NCBI GenBank assembly: GCA_013399305.1
Contig: VXAI01000013.1
Span: forward strand, 4,666,255 to 4,730,254
DNA from: Rostratula benghalensis
Lineage: Eukaryota; Chordata; Aves; Charadriiformes; Rostratulidae
Length of the DNA stretch: 64,000 bases
Direction of reading: 5' to 3'
The first letter of the stretch is position 1; the number at the start of each line of letters is the position of its first letter. The position numbers and the translations under genes were made by a program. Positions 13,992 through 25,300 of this stretch are shown here, piece after piece. Below the pieces are notes generated by a model. The model was not told the DNA's origin, ran no database searches, and worked only from the letters and a program-made list of their open reading frames with translations.

Positions 13992-15059
13992 GTGCTGAAG
14001 AGCCTTGTTTTTCAGGGTCTACTGCTCTAGGGCTGCTTCACCATGTGCATGGCTCTGCACTTCCAGGGGTCTCAGGTTATCTGCTTCCCATTGTGGAGTC
14101 CAGAAGTCAAGAGAGCCTTGACCTGAGATGAATGTCTGAAGGACCGGCTTCTTGCTCCTTAGCAGGTTATCCATCCATCCTCAGTATCAGTGTCAGGGCT
14201 TACTTTGGCTGGTTTTTTGGTGTGTTTTGTTTTAAGTCACTGTTTCAGAACTATCAGCACGTCTGAAAAACTTTACTTGCTTTTCATAAATAGATACTTG
14301 CATAGGATCCAGAGGAAAATCAGATTTTACAAGGCCATCCAGTCCTTCTCCCACACCTAGGCAGAGCTACTTATGCCTAGACCTTTCCTACAAATGTTTG
14401 CTTTAATCAGCTATAATTGACTTTACTGGCCACAGCAAGGTCAAGAAAAGGACTTAAACAGCCAATATTGTGTGGTAGAGTTATGGAGCACAGCAACAGT
14501 TAGCAAGTACACGTCGTTGTGGGAGGCACAGAATCTGTAGAATTTCTTTAAGACTGTACCACTGCACGGCCAGGATGACCTACATCTAGTCAGCCTCTTA
14601 TTTCTGTCAGGAGAGACTGGGTGAGGCACCTCACAATGCATATGTGGCCACAAAATCTGCAAAACTTATGTGTAATTTCATTAACATGCTCCAAAACTTG
14701 GCATCTTATAAAAAATTGTTTACAGAGAAAAAGTAGCCTTAATAGCTGCTCCAATATGTTATTAACAAAAAAACAAAAGCTAAATCACTAACCAAAAATC
14801 TTGCCTGGGGAGCTTTGCTGTCTATCTAACCAACAATATTCATGATTGCCTCACATTTGAAACATTTGATACATTCTTAGTGAGACCAAAACTACACATT
14901 ATGAAGTGAAAATAAGAAATGTTTGTTAACAATTTGCATAAACCCTGATTTCAGACCAGACAGTGCAAATTTGTCTGACATACCAAAAAAACCCACAGAT
15001 TAAAGTGGATATTTTGGGGAAGTAGCAAAAAGCAGAAATGTGAGAAGCTAAAATCTTAC

Positions 15060-15400
15060 CAGCCATTTGTATTTACTTAAACTGTGTCAAACCTTCAGTC
15101 AAATTAGTAGTAAGCACACAGGTCATTAAACATCTTAATTGAATTTGAGTGACATCTGCTTTTGAGCAATTAGATGGCACAGCATATTTTCGTAATGAAA
15201 GAATTGACTTAATTTCCCTCTTCTCTCACTGAAAGTTTATTAAGTAGTTCAGCCATTAAAGTGCTTATTTATTAGTGAAGCCCAGATGGCAAACCACTAT
15301 AAGTGTAAAGAATAGCTGAGCCATGTCAGACCTTAATTAAGTGACAGCAAATTAGAGGAACATCACTCAAAAATAGAGGCTGAAATTACACTTTTCTACC
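15060..15400. promoter_or_regulatory. Possible conserved non-coding element
   Basis: A repeat-free AT-rich block holding several homeodomain- and bHLH-like words: CTTAATTGAA, AGCAATTAGATGG, a CAGATGG E-box-like word near 15285 and CCTTAATTAAG. Dense TAAT cores in unique, low-CpG sequence are typical of developmental enhancers near brain-expressed genes. I cannot measure conservation, so this is an inference from composition only. Confidence 0.25.
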
Positions 15401-15998
15401 ATTATAATTCCGTAATGATTTGTGGAGAGAAAAAAAAATAAAATCTAAATATGACTCATTCAGAAAGTAAATGTAACCACAACATAAGGAAAATGTGTGA
15501 CATCCCCTGTGTTACCCCTGCACCAAAGCTCTGTCACTGCTGCTGTTGAATTTGCAACCCCTGAATACTTTTCTCATGCACATTTACAAGGTGCTGTCAC
15601 TCCTGTATTTAACATGCCCTCCATGGGAACTGAGGGTACTCAGAAGTAAAAGGATTGGGTGAAAAGTCTGTCATACATATGTAGTTATGGATCTGTTCTG
15701 TTTCCTCATTCATAAAGGAAATGAGCGTGTAATAGCCATGCACAATTTTTTCCTAAGTGTAAGTAGTTCAACACAATGGGATACAGGTGTCTTTCGCCTC
15801 TGGTCCAGTTGATGGTTCATTTCATTTAACATGTGCCACCTCCCATGGGACTGGCTTCTTGGGTGAGAGTAGCGCCCCACAGCCCTCCCAGGCCCTATCT
15901 TAGCACTTTTTCAGTCCCCAAAAACCTTCCTTACAGAGGATGGAGAAAGAAGTTGTGATTTAGACTGCAGTGGTTTTGCATTTCCTGATGATTCACAG

Positions 15999-16085
15999 GT
16001 ACCACGCAGGCCAGTTTTCTGCCTGCTTTGCACAAAGCTGGTAGAAAAGACATCCAAAGACCAAGTTTATTAACAAAGAATCATG
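15999..16085 (+). other. Candidate internal exon, unrecognised transcript
   Basis: 87 bases. They are preceded by a moderate acceptor (TTTGCATTTCCTGATGATTCACAG ending 15998 in pattern: T-rich tract then CAG) and followed by an excellent donor ATG|GTAAGT at 16086. Read with two leading bases, the exon is open for 28 codons (Thr-Thr-Gln-Ala-Ser...Thr-Lys-Asn-His) and leaves one base. That base joins exactly in frame to the candidate exon at 16731-16808. I recognise no protein family. It may be part of a long non-coding RNA, a small-protein gene, or a chance pair of splice sites. Confidence 0.3.
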
Positions 16086-16730
16086 GTAAGTTTAAGCCCT
16101 GTATAAACAGAGATTTAAGGTTCCCATGACATGTAGTTTTTGGCAGCCAGGTTTTTCTGTGTCTCGGCTTCTGGTTATGTTTCTTCTTTCTAAACTGAGT
16201 ACTCAGGCAAAACTATCACAGTTTAAATAGCAAAGGCGAATTTTATTCAATGTTTAAAGTTCCCCAGTAAACTCATCTCTCAGAAGCACAACAAGAGTTT
16301 CAATAACGAAATATAACTCTAAACCAAGATGGGAACTGTTGCAACCCAGGCATTCGATACCGTTATTTAAATAACTGTAGATACTAATTAGACCCGCTGT
16401 CTAAGGTAGTGCTCAAACACTGAAGATCAATTTAAGCTTAATGTTGCACATAACTCTTTTCCTAGTGTAAAGACTGTGAATAATCTCTAACATAATCCAC
16501 TTTTCCTTCAGACATTGTGGAACTTTTTTGATATTGCCATCAACAAAATAACTAGAAAACAACAATTTGTAGTTAAGTGCAGTCACGGCACAAACCCATC
16601 AGTCCTTTTATTCCCGGTGCAGGGTCCTTAGTCTACACAGTGTCACAGGGAACGATTTCTCAGGCAATGCACCGGAGGTTAGATAGTTCCTAAATTCACC
16701 CTGTTCCTTTTGATTTTAACTTTTTTTCAG

Positions 16731-16808
16731 TTCCAGTGAAGATTGCTTCACAGCCAAGGTTGGTGCCACCCCGGTGCAACCACACCACCACAATGCAGGA
16801 GACACTGG
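16731..16808 (+). other. Candidate internal exon, unrecognised transcript
   Basis: 78 bases. The acceptor is strong (long T tract, TTTTTTTCAG ending 16730) and the donor is good, TGG|GTGAGT at 16809. The exon is visibly more GC-rich than its surroundings. Two of three frames are open. In the frame continuing from 15999-16085 it reads Pro-Val-Lys-Ile-Ala-Ser-Gln-Pro through Thr-Met-Gln-Glu-Thr-Leu and again leaves one base, so both exons are symmetrical 1-1 phase. No known domain is recognised. Confidence 0.35.
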
Positions 16809-17437
16809 GTGAGTTTAACCATGCTTTCAGGCCATCAGCTGAAACTCTTAACATTTTGGTCTTGTGAGCTGAAAAAGCCCCAAGTCACACCACCTTTCTA
16901 GCATAAAAAGGGAGGTGAATTTCACAGTAGATCCATTAAGGATGAGAAGAATAGACAGATTGAGGACAAAATGGCCAATGAACTGGTAAATGATGCAGTC
17001 AATACATTGCTGATGCTGCTGAAATCAATAGGTGTGTTTTGCTTTCAATTTCAGGAAGGGCTGGATTTCACCAAAAGCTTGCCTGGGCTTAACTCCTGAT
17101 GGGATTTATGCCCACAGTTAATTGCTTAACAGTTCCTACTTCCAGGCTACTCTTGACTAATTAGAAATATGAACTCTCTGGCACAGCACATCTCTAGACC
17201 AGTAAGGCACATCAAAGGGCATTATTCATCAGCGCTCTTTCCTATATTCTTCTTCAGCTTTTGTCAGATGGAAGAGACAGGGCTATATCTTATCAGATTT
17301 TACAGTTAATTGACTTGAAATTGTCTTGCAATTCCATCCAGTGAAAACCTGAAAAAGTTCAAGACTTCACAGTTCCCCTTGAAATTTATGATGAGTGTAT
17401 CAACTGTTCCCTTAGCTCACACTGCTTACAAACAGAA

Positions 17438-17830
17438 TACTTTGAGTTGGAAAGGGTCCATAAGGATCATCGAGTCCAATTCCCTGCTCCTTGCAGGACT
17501 ACCTGAAGTTAAACCATATGACTAAGAGCATCATCCAGTCACTCCTTGAACTCTGACAGGTTTGGTGCCATGACCACTTCCCTGGAGAGCCTGTTCCAGT
17601 GACCTACCACCCTCTCAGTGAAGAGCCTTTTCCTAATGTCTAATCTGAACTTCCCCTGATGCATTTTCATACTATTTCCTTGTGTTTTGTCACTGGTCTC
17701 CAGAGAGAGGAGATCAGCACCTCTTCCTCTGCTGTTCCCCATGAGGAAGTTGTAGACTGCCATGAGGCCATCCCCCAGCCTTCTCCAGGCTGAACAAACC
17801 AAGTGACCTCAGCCACTCCTCATAAATCTC
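17438..17830 (-). mobile_element. CR1 LINE 3' fragment
   Basis: Read on the minus strand this is the CR1 3' region. It opens with the 'gaggagtggctgaggtcact' block, continues through the segment encoding SRGRGADLLSLETSDKT-like and RKRLFTERVVGHWNRL-like sequence, and ends with 'gattccaactcaaag' at the 3' side (17440). An open frame of 87 codons survives at 17539-17802. It is a piece of decayed CR1 ORF2 and its 3' flank rather than a gene. The terminal ATTCTATG octamers are missing. Confidence 0.9.
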
Positions 17831-20800
17831 CGCATATTGCATTGCAGTTTGCCACTGGGTCTTATAATGCAAAAGAGAATATTATTGATGAGAATTTTTT
17901 TTTACAGGACTACAGTGTATTTATTCAACAGTTAATAAACTAAATGGCCATCCATCTACACAATCTTCATTAAAAAACCTTCCTTTACATCATAAAATGG
18001 GTTTAGCTTCTTGTATCAGTAACTATTCTTGCCATTTTGTCTTTGCTAAAGGGATATTTTTGAAAGATCAGATATGCAGCACAACAAACGATATTTATTT
18101 GTTTTTTTGTTTATTTATTCATTTATTTTTCCTAGTATCCTCAGCTATGGGCCAGTGTGTCATTTAAAAGAAACTGGGACAGCGTAATCGATCTCAGTAA
18201 GGTTATACCCTTTATTGTGAGCCCTTTATATGCCTAAGAAATTAGACTCCAGAGATACGATGTGCAACCCAGCAAAATAGTACCAACACCACCAATAATT
18301 GTGGGATGTAAAATATTTCCAATAAATAAAAAAGGAAAGAGAAGTGCATCAAGAGCTCCCTGTTACAAATTCTGCCAGGATTACTTCTCTTATTCCAGTA
18401 GTAATTTGGTAATGATTGTGATCCAATCTTATTTCCTATTGCATCTTTGTCATCTAGGAAGGTTCGTCAGGAAGTAAAGAAAAGTCAGAGAACGTTGCAT
18501 GCCAGCAGTGACAGGTGGAGACCTTAAGTGCTTTATATCCTGCACCCTGCTTAGTAGCCACTTCTCAGGGAAATGAGAATAGAAATTAAATGAAACCATC
18601 ACCATGTTTTTACTGTTCTTAAAATACCCAGTTTCCTTCTGCCAACTTCTCCATAAATTTGTATGTTTTCCCAATTACAAGAGTGAGGATTTCATAAGGA
18701 CTCTTGTGCCTTATATTATGGTCAGAACTAAGAAGCTTATCAGTTTGCTTTTGCTCTAAACATGCCTTGGTATTTTGCAGATCAGATGTTGGAAATTAAG
18801 GGACATTCATATTTGACAGACAGTTTCAATGGCTTCTTATTAAAATAGCATACATCTTGATCTAGTTTTCAAGTACTAGTGGGTTGCATGTTATTTGTTA
18901 TTAAGCATATGTTGAGATGATGTGTATAAATACTGTGAAGATTCTTTTTAGAAAAGGATCTGAAATTGCCTTTTATTAAGTGTTTTCAACAGAGCAGACT
19001 CACTTCCCACTTGTGTAACTCTGAGGAGGATGTTTTGAGAGCCAACGTTTAAATTTCTAAAGGTAAAGAAATGCTTCTTCACAATCATACTTTCAGAATC
19101 AAAAGCAATATGTTAGTGGGAGTAAAAATAATGGACTTCAGTAGGTGCTATATAGCAAGGTTTATAGGCTGTTCTGCAACTGTGGGCTTACAAAATAAAT
19201 AGTAACTGGCAAACTTATGTCATCATATTCGTTTCTAAGTAAGGCTAAGATATAAACTTGTTTTTCAGTTTCAAAATCGAAGTGTCTTACTCCTTCTTCC
19301 AGAAGGGGACCATTTTGATTCTTGAGTGAGCTGGTTTTCATGCCACACAGCCAGACCTGCTTATTTACACCAGGGCTCTGGCTGTTTAGTGTTATTTGAA
19401 GCTAATGCCAAAACTTCCCTAGGTATCAGTGAAGTACGTTCAAAATTAAGTTCTTCTCTTTTGATTTCAACATTCTGGGAAGGTCACTGATATGAGGGAC
19501 TGAGCCTGGCTGAAGAATACAGCTGAGCTAGAATAGTTTTAGGTAAGCAGATGACTAGTACCTTACCAACTCTTTCTTGGCAACCCCAGGCTGCATTCTG
19601 GGGACCTGAATTTAGCTGTGCAATAATTACAGTGTAATCAATGCATGTGGGAGGAGAAATGGACTCTAAATACTATGTTTATTAACTTCAGCAGCAGTCC
19701 AAGATCAGAAGTACGATAAAAAAGGAGATGCAGAAATATGTCATGACCTAAGGGTCAGATAGAAAAAGAATTGCCAGTTTCTGACCAGCAGACCTCTAGA
19801 AACATTCTCCTTTCATCTCCTGTTTTGAATCTGCCTTGGAACCTTTTGCTGAGCATTAAAATACCTTTTCAAATTTGATGGATAACAACATAGAAGTTTA
19901 TTATTGTAGATATTATTTCATTTTTTTAAAATCCATTCCAGTGTTTCTCATAATTTTATACTTCTAATCTTAGCACTAGGGGAAGAGAGGGACTTTGATC
20001 AATGCTTACATTATATTTGTTATTTGTATTGCTGTTGCACCCAGGAGTCCCAATTAGTATGGATATTTCCAACCACTAGTTAAGCAAATGCAAGCAGAAA
20101 ACATTATCTAAAACACTTCACATCTTTGGTAACCCCATAAATTTATTTCTTAGGCTACACCTCATACAGATGATGTATAATCTGTTAAACTGCTTCATAT
20201 GATTTCTTGCAGACACATGACTTGTTAGAATTGATCAAAATGAACTTTAAAGAATCAAGCCCTGATCTTGAGGAAAATGGGGGGCTTGGGGCTTTGGGTT
20301 TTTTCTTTGAGAAAATATTGTTCTTTGTGTATGCCAGCCTTACACTGGTCTCAAAGCATTGGACATCAAATACTTTTTGAGACAAGATATTATGATAAAG
20401 GGACTGACCCAGCATCTGCAGTTCTTGTAGTATTTTTATTCTTGCAATATTACGTTGTCAACATGCTGTCTATAAAACAGATGCTTCTTCTATCTTCTTT
20501 TTATCAGAATTATGTATAAACCCTACAATCAGCAAAGAGGAGTCTAACAGATGCAAAGTTTGTTTATTCTTAGGGAAGAATTTTCTTAATGAGCTGTTTC
20601 TATTGTGTTTCTTAAAGACTCTTATTATATTTGTAAATGGATTTACAACCTAGATGTCTGACTATAATTCACAAATTACGCACTCTAAATACTGTACAAA
20701 TGGATCAGCAAGTGCAATTTACCACTGCATTCCAATTAAACAGGCTGATTTTCCCTTTAACACTTAAGGACCAGGTACAAGCTTGGTCCTCTATGGCATG

Positions 20801-22240
20801 CTGCATTACCGCCTATTTTGCAGGGGAGGGAGCTATTCCCTACACATTTTAGGATGCAGATGTGTAAAATCAACGTGCTAAAAAGAAACCCGCAGCAAGT
20901 GGAGCTATGCGGGAAAGGCTACGGGTGCCTGTGAAACAAAAATATAAAACAGATAAATAGGGATGACAGGAACAGAGGCAATGTTCCTTCCCACAGACCT
21001 TCAGCCTAACAGTATGCTCCAGCCACTTGCCTTGCCTCTACATCCCCACCTCCTCTAGGGAGGAAGGAATACATAGCTGAGCCTTCTGGTCCCTCTCTGC
21101 ATAAATGTGTCTGTGCACATTTGGTGGTGTTAATGCCACAATCTGTTTTGCCAATATACATTAAATATAAAATCAAAATAAATAGCATTCTTCTACCAAA
21201 CCCTGTCTATTCATTGGTACCTGGCAAAGGGTTTCCATCCCAGCTTTGTGCCCCCTCAGCTGCTCTGTCACCACAGGGAGGCTGCACTAAGGGCCCTTAA
21301 ACTATACACTGGAAAGTCAAAAACTGCTGACAGAGAAAATGTTTGGATATTGGTAATGTTTTTATCTGTAGTACCAGTAGCACACAACTCTTTGGGCAAA
21401 TTACAGGTGTTTCTTGCAGGGCAGGAAGCAAGTGCCTTCTGTGCAAGTGAGAACGTGGGCAATACTCTTCATTCTATACATGTGTGTGTAAATCAGTTTG
21501 TCCACCTGTGCATTACCTGGGGGAGTAAAATCTGAGCCAAAAATGGTTTTCTGGTTTATCCATACGTAGCCCTAAGTTAGTATTTAAAATAGGAGAAGCA
21601 TGCATTAAAAGAAAGCAATTTGGAAATACTGATAGTGACAGCTGGAATTATCTCTGCCTCCTCTCATTCAGTTCCCAATTCAAATTTCTGTAAAGACCCT
21701 ATTTATGCTGTGTAACAGTTAAAACAGCAGATTGATGTGATTTCAACACAGCCCAAACCACACAGATGAAACATATACAGAAACATATTCACTACATTAA
21801 CTAACAACTAGCCAGCTTAATCACTGGCCCTGTACATTGCAAATCACAGTAGAATAGATAGTATTGTCTAAACACTTTCTAAAACCCACTGAACACCCTC
21901 TGAAATGGAGGCCAGAGAATGGAAAATAACTTCTTGGTGTTTATAGCATCCTACCAACCCCTGCCTTCCCTTCCCAAGACTGTGTTCATTAGTATATATA
22001 ACATGTTCATAGGGGACTGGGTATACCCTCACACCTGCCTCTTCATGCACAAGGTCAAGCAAAAAATCAAACGTGACACAAGTTCATAGAACCACTGCAA
22101 TTTCATATCAGAGAGGCATTGTTGAAACTGGTAGGGTTGAAATATAACTTCTTTTGTTCTCAATTTGATGTGTAATGTTGACACAAATTTAGAATTTTAA
22201 TTTTTTAAAAAAAATTAATCTGCTTTTTCTTTCTCTTTAG
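17831..22240. other. Intergenic or intronic DNA, nothing recognised
   Basis: AT-rich sequence with no recognised coding region. A (TTTA)-rich tract occurs near 18090-18130. If the candidate spliced transcript is real, this stretch would be its last intron. Confidence 0.5.
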
Positions 22241-22350
22241 CTTCCAAAGAAGAAATGTGATTGCCAGAAGCTCACCAGTTTATCTCAGCAAGCCTACTTG
22301 GACACAAATTGAAGGGGAAAAAATTGTAATAAAGAACATACTTTCATACT
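22241..22350 (+). other. Candidate terminal exon with poly(A) signal
   Basis: One of the best acceptors in the upstream region: a TTAAT branch-point-like word, then CTGCTTTTTCTTTCTCTTTAG ending at 22240. A perfect AATAAA lies 88 bases into the exon, at 22328-22333. Joined to the exon at 16731-16808 the frame would close after a short Ala-Ser-Lys-Glu-Glu-Met tail. Another frame is open for 36 codons. The 3' end is placed at about 22350 only because cleavage usually follows AATAAA by 10-30 bases. Function unknown. Confidence 0.3.
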
Positions 22351-25300
22351 GACTGACGGTTGTTATGGAATATAGAGGAAAGAACAATTTCAACAGTGAT
22401 TGTCATAATTCTGAAAGGCACCCTCCTCTTCTCTATCCTTTTTCTGTCTTGGGCAATTGTATTTACGGATGTTAATAGACTTTTCATTTCTGTGCAAATT
22501 CTCCTCCTGCAAAACAGCTACAAACACTGGTATAAATTGCCTGCAAAATCCTCTTAAAAAGTTCAATTTATGTCTATATTGAACACATTGATGTTGAAGA
22601 AAAACATGAGAATTGTGCTCATTATTGTACAGAGAGGTTCTTCAGGCCAGAGAAATAGCTATCTTTTGCTTCTGCCTTGGAATCTAACATTGTTCACCAC
22701 CTGATACAATTTATTACTGATATACAAATAATTTTGATATAGCCTTACATTCTAAGGCCTTTACTGAGTATAAAAAAATAAATAAATGAATGTGTTATAT
22801 TCTTATAAGACAGATTCATGATCAATGTTTGCATTTAAAAGTGATATGTGCCATTCTTGGTACAGTATTTATCTGCAAGTATCACTTCAATTCACTCAGT
22901 TATACAATAAATATAATGTAAAAAACTCCTCTGCATTTCACTTTTGTATTGTACTTTTTCTTGGCTCAGAAAAAGGAGCTTCAAAGCCATCTAATCCATA
23001 TGTCTGGATGCTTTTTCGTTTGATCTCAGCATGAAGTTTTATTTATTCCTTCCTGTCCGTCAAAGCAGTAAGAGCAATCTGATAAATAATCTGATTGATA
23101 CATCAGTTTGGGGGTCCCAAAGATGGGGTCCCAAGATGGATAAATAACTACACATGATTGCAAAACCCCATCCTTTTGGCTAAATTTGGACAGCTCGACT
23201 TTTATTTCACTCATGGTTATTTGCCTGAGTAAAAGAAAAATAGCTGGGAGGCAATGAAAAATGATATCAACAACAAACAAGTGTCAGATCAAGTGTCTGA
23301 TCAGTCAAATCCTTTTTTTGCTCTTGTGTGTTTTCTTGGCTCTGGGAAATGCCCATTTGGAGTGAAGAGATACTGGCCTGAGCAGAAGTCAGAAAAAAAT
23401 ACCCGAATCTTTGAACGGCCTTCAGGTCCTCAGGAGAACACCGGGAACTCAGCAGAGCTTTGTCACTCCTAGGGTTTCTGGACAGCCAGGATTGCAGCTC
23501 CCCATTTGGGAGTGCAGCTGACAAAGTATCTCATACACTCCACCCCAAATAATTTTCCTTTACCATTCACATTAAGATTTCTGTTGCCAGTAGTGCTCGA
23601 GAAGCCTTTCTAGCCTCCTGGTAGTGGATGGACAGGCAGAATGCTGCTCTGCTACTGCTCGGTTACCACCAGGCTTCTACACCCAGGTTTTCACCTGGCT
23701 GATCGGGATTACTTCTCAGAGAGTAGGCCATGTAACGTGCAGAAATGCCTTGGGGAGCCGAGGTAGGGGCTGAGTTCACTTGATTCCTAGCTCTAGGATG
23801 CGAGGTAGGCAGGAGAGAGGTGTCTGAATGACTCCAAGGAGGGAACTGAATGTCGTCGCTATTTCCCCTTGGAATGGGAAATAGTCACTAACCTGTTATG
23901 CAAAAGATGAGTGTTTAAGCCCCCATTTCTGGAGCCACTCTTTCTTCCTTCATACATTTTTGTTCCTGTAACTCCTGCATTCCTGGCTACACAAAAGAAA
24001 AAAAAAGCTGCACTGATCTAAAACAGACATCTTCCTGGCCAAGCACCTTAACCATTAGAATATAACAGAAAACTTGGCTGCTACTACTACACTATCATCA
24101 ACTTCAATTGCTTTGGATCAGACATCTAATGCTTCACTACCTGTCAACTTTGAAGCTACTAAAATCCTTCCCCCTTCTGTAATTATCTATCTCTAACGGC
24201 TTCATTTCTCCTGCCACCCATTATGCCCTCCCCAGCATTCACACATGATGCTTCTCACTAATTTCTCTAATACCTCTTGTTGCATTCTCCGTTAGTTACA
24301 GCTATGAATTGCTAAGCTGCAGCATATTTGAATAGTTTGCTTGATATCTTATTGTTACATACTTAAGTTGCAGCTCATCAGTTTAATTTTTATGCTGCTA
24401 CAGCAGGATTGCTAAGTTTTCAATGGTAATAACAGTAGCATCCTTAGAGGATATTCAGAGATGGGTATTGCTAATGGTACTCAAACTTCATCAGTCTTGC
24501 ATTGAGGTGAGTGTATTTTTTTAGAACTGCCAAAGTATCCCATGAAACATAATTTCTCTTTTTAAAGCACATCTCAGCAGAAATGGCTAAAAACTCTCAC
24601 TCTCATTCTGACTAGGCTGCTGTGGGATTTAAAAAACCCTTGTGAATTAATTGCTGTAATCCCAGGGAAAGAGAAGAATGTATTTCCCTCTTTCATATAT
24701 TTATAGAAATTTTGTATCAAACTTCTTTTCTCTACTTCTTTTTTCAAATGTGCCAAATCACATCAGATAAAAAAAAAATCAACAGCACAATCAGCAAGTA
24801 GGAACATCTTCCAGTAGCCCTCAAACATCCTTGATTGCTTGCTAAGAGAGAGGTCATCTCTTTTCAACTTACTGTAGCCTCAGAAGAAAATCATGTAGGG
24901 TGAAAAGAGTTTTCTGCAGGTCTATTATTTTCTCTCAGGACTGCTCTCCTTCCTTTTAAGCCATACAACACAGGTTTTTTTGACATCTCAATGTAAAGCA
25001 AAAATCCTGTGTTTTCTGAGAGTATTTCCAGAGGGGCTGGGACATGTTTGCTGGAGAATTTTAGAAACAAGCTACACAAGTATCCGCTGGAGACTTTCAT
25101 TAATTAACTCGCCTCATTGACAGAAAATTAGGTTTTTTGAAGGTGTTTCTCCAGTCTCCAGCCCTAGAAAAGAGGATGCTATACTGATGCCCCACCATGG
25201 CAGACAGGATTCTTCTTGTCTAGTCTTCCCCTACAACATCTAGATACTAAAATGTCAGAAATAGCAATACTCTGGTAACAAGAGAGAAAAAAAGCTGCTT

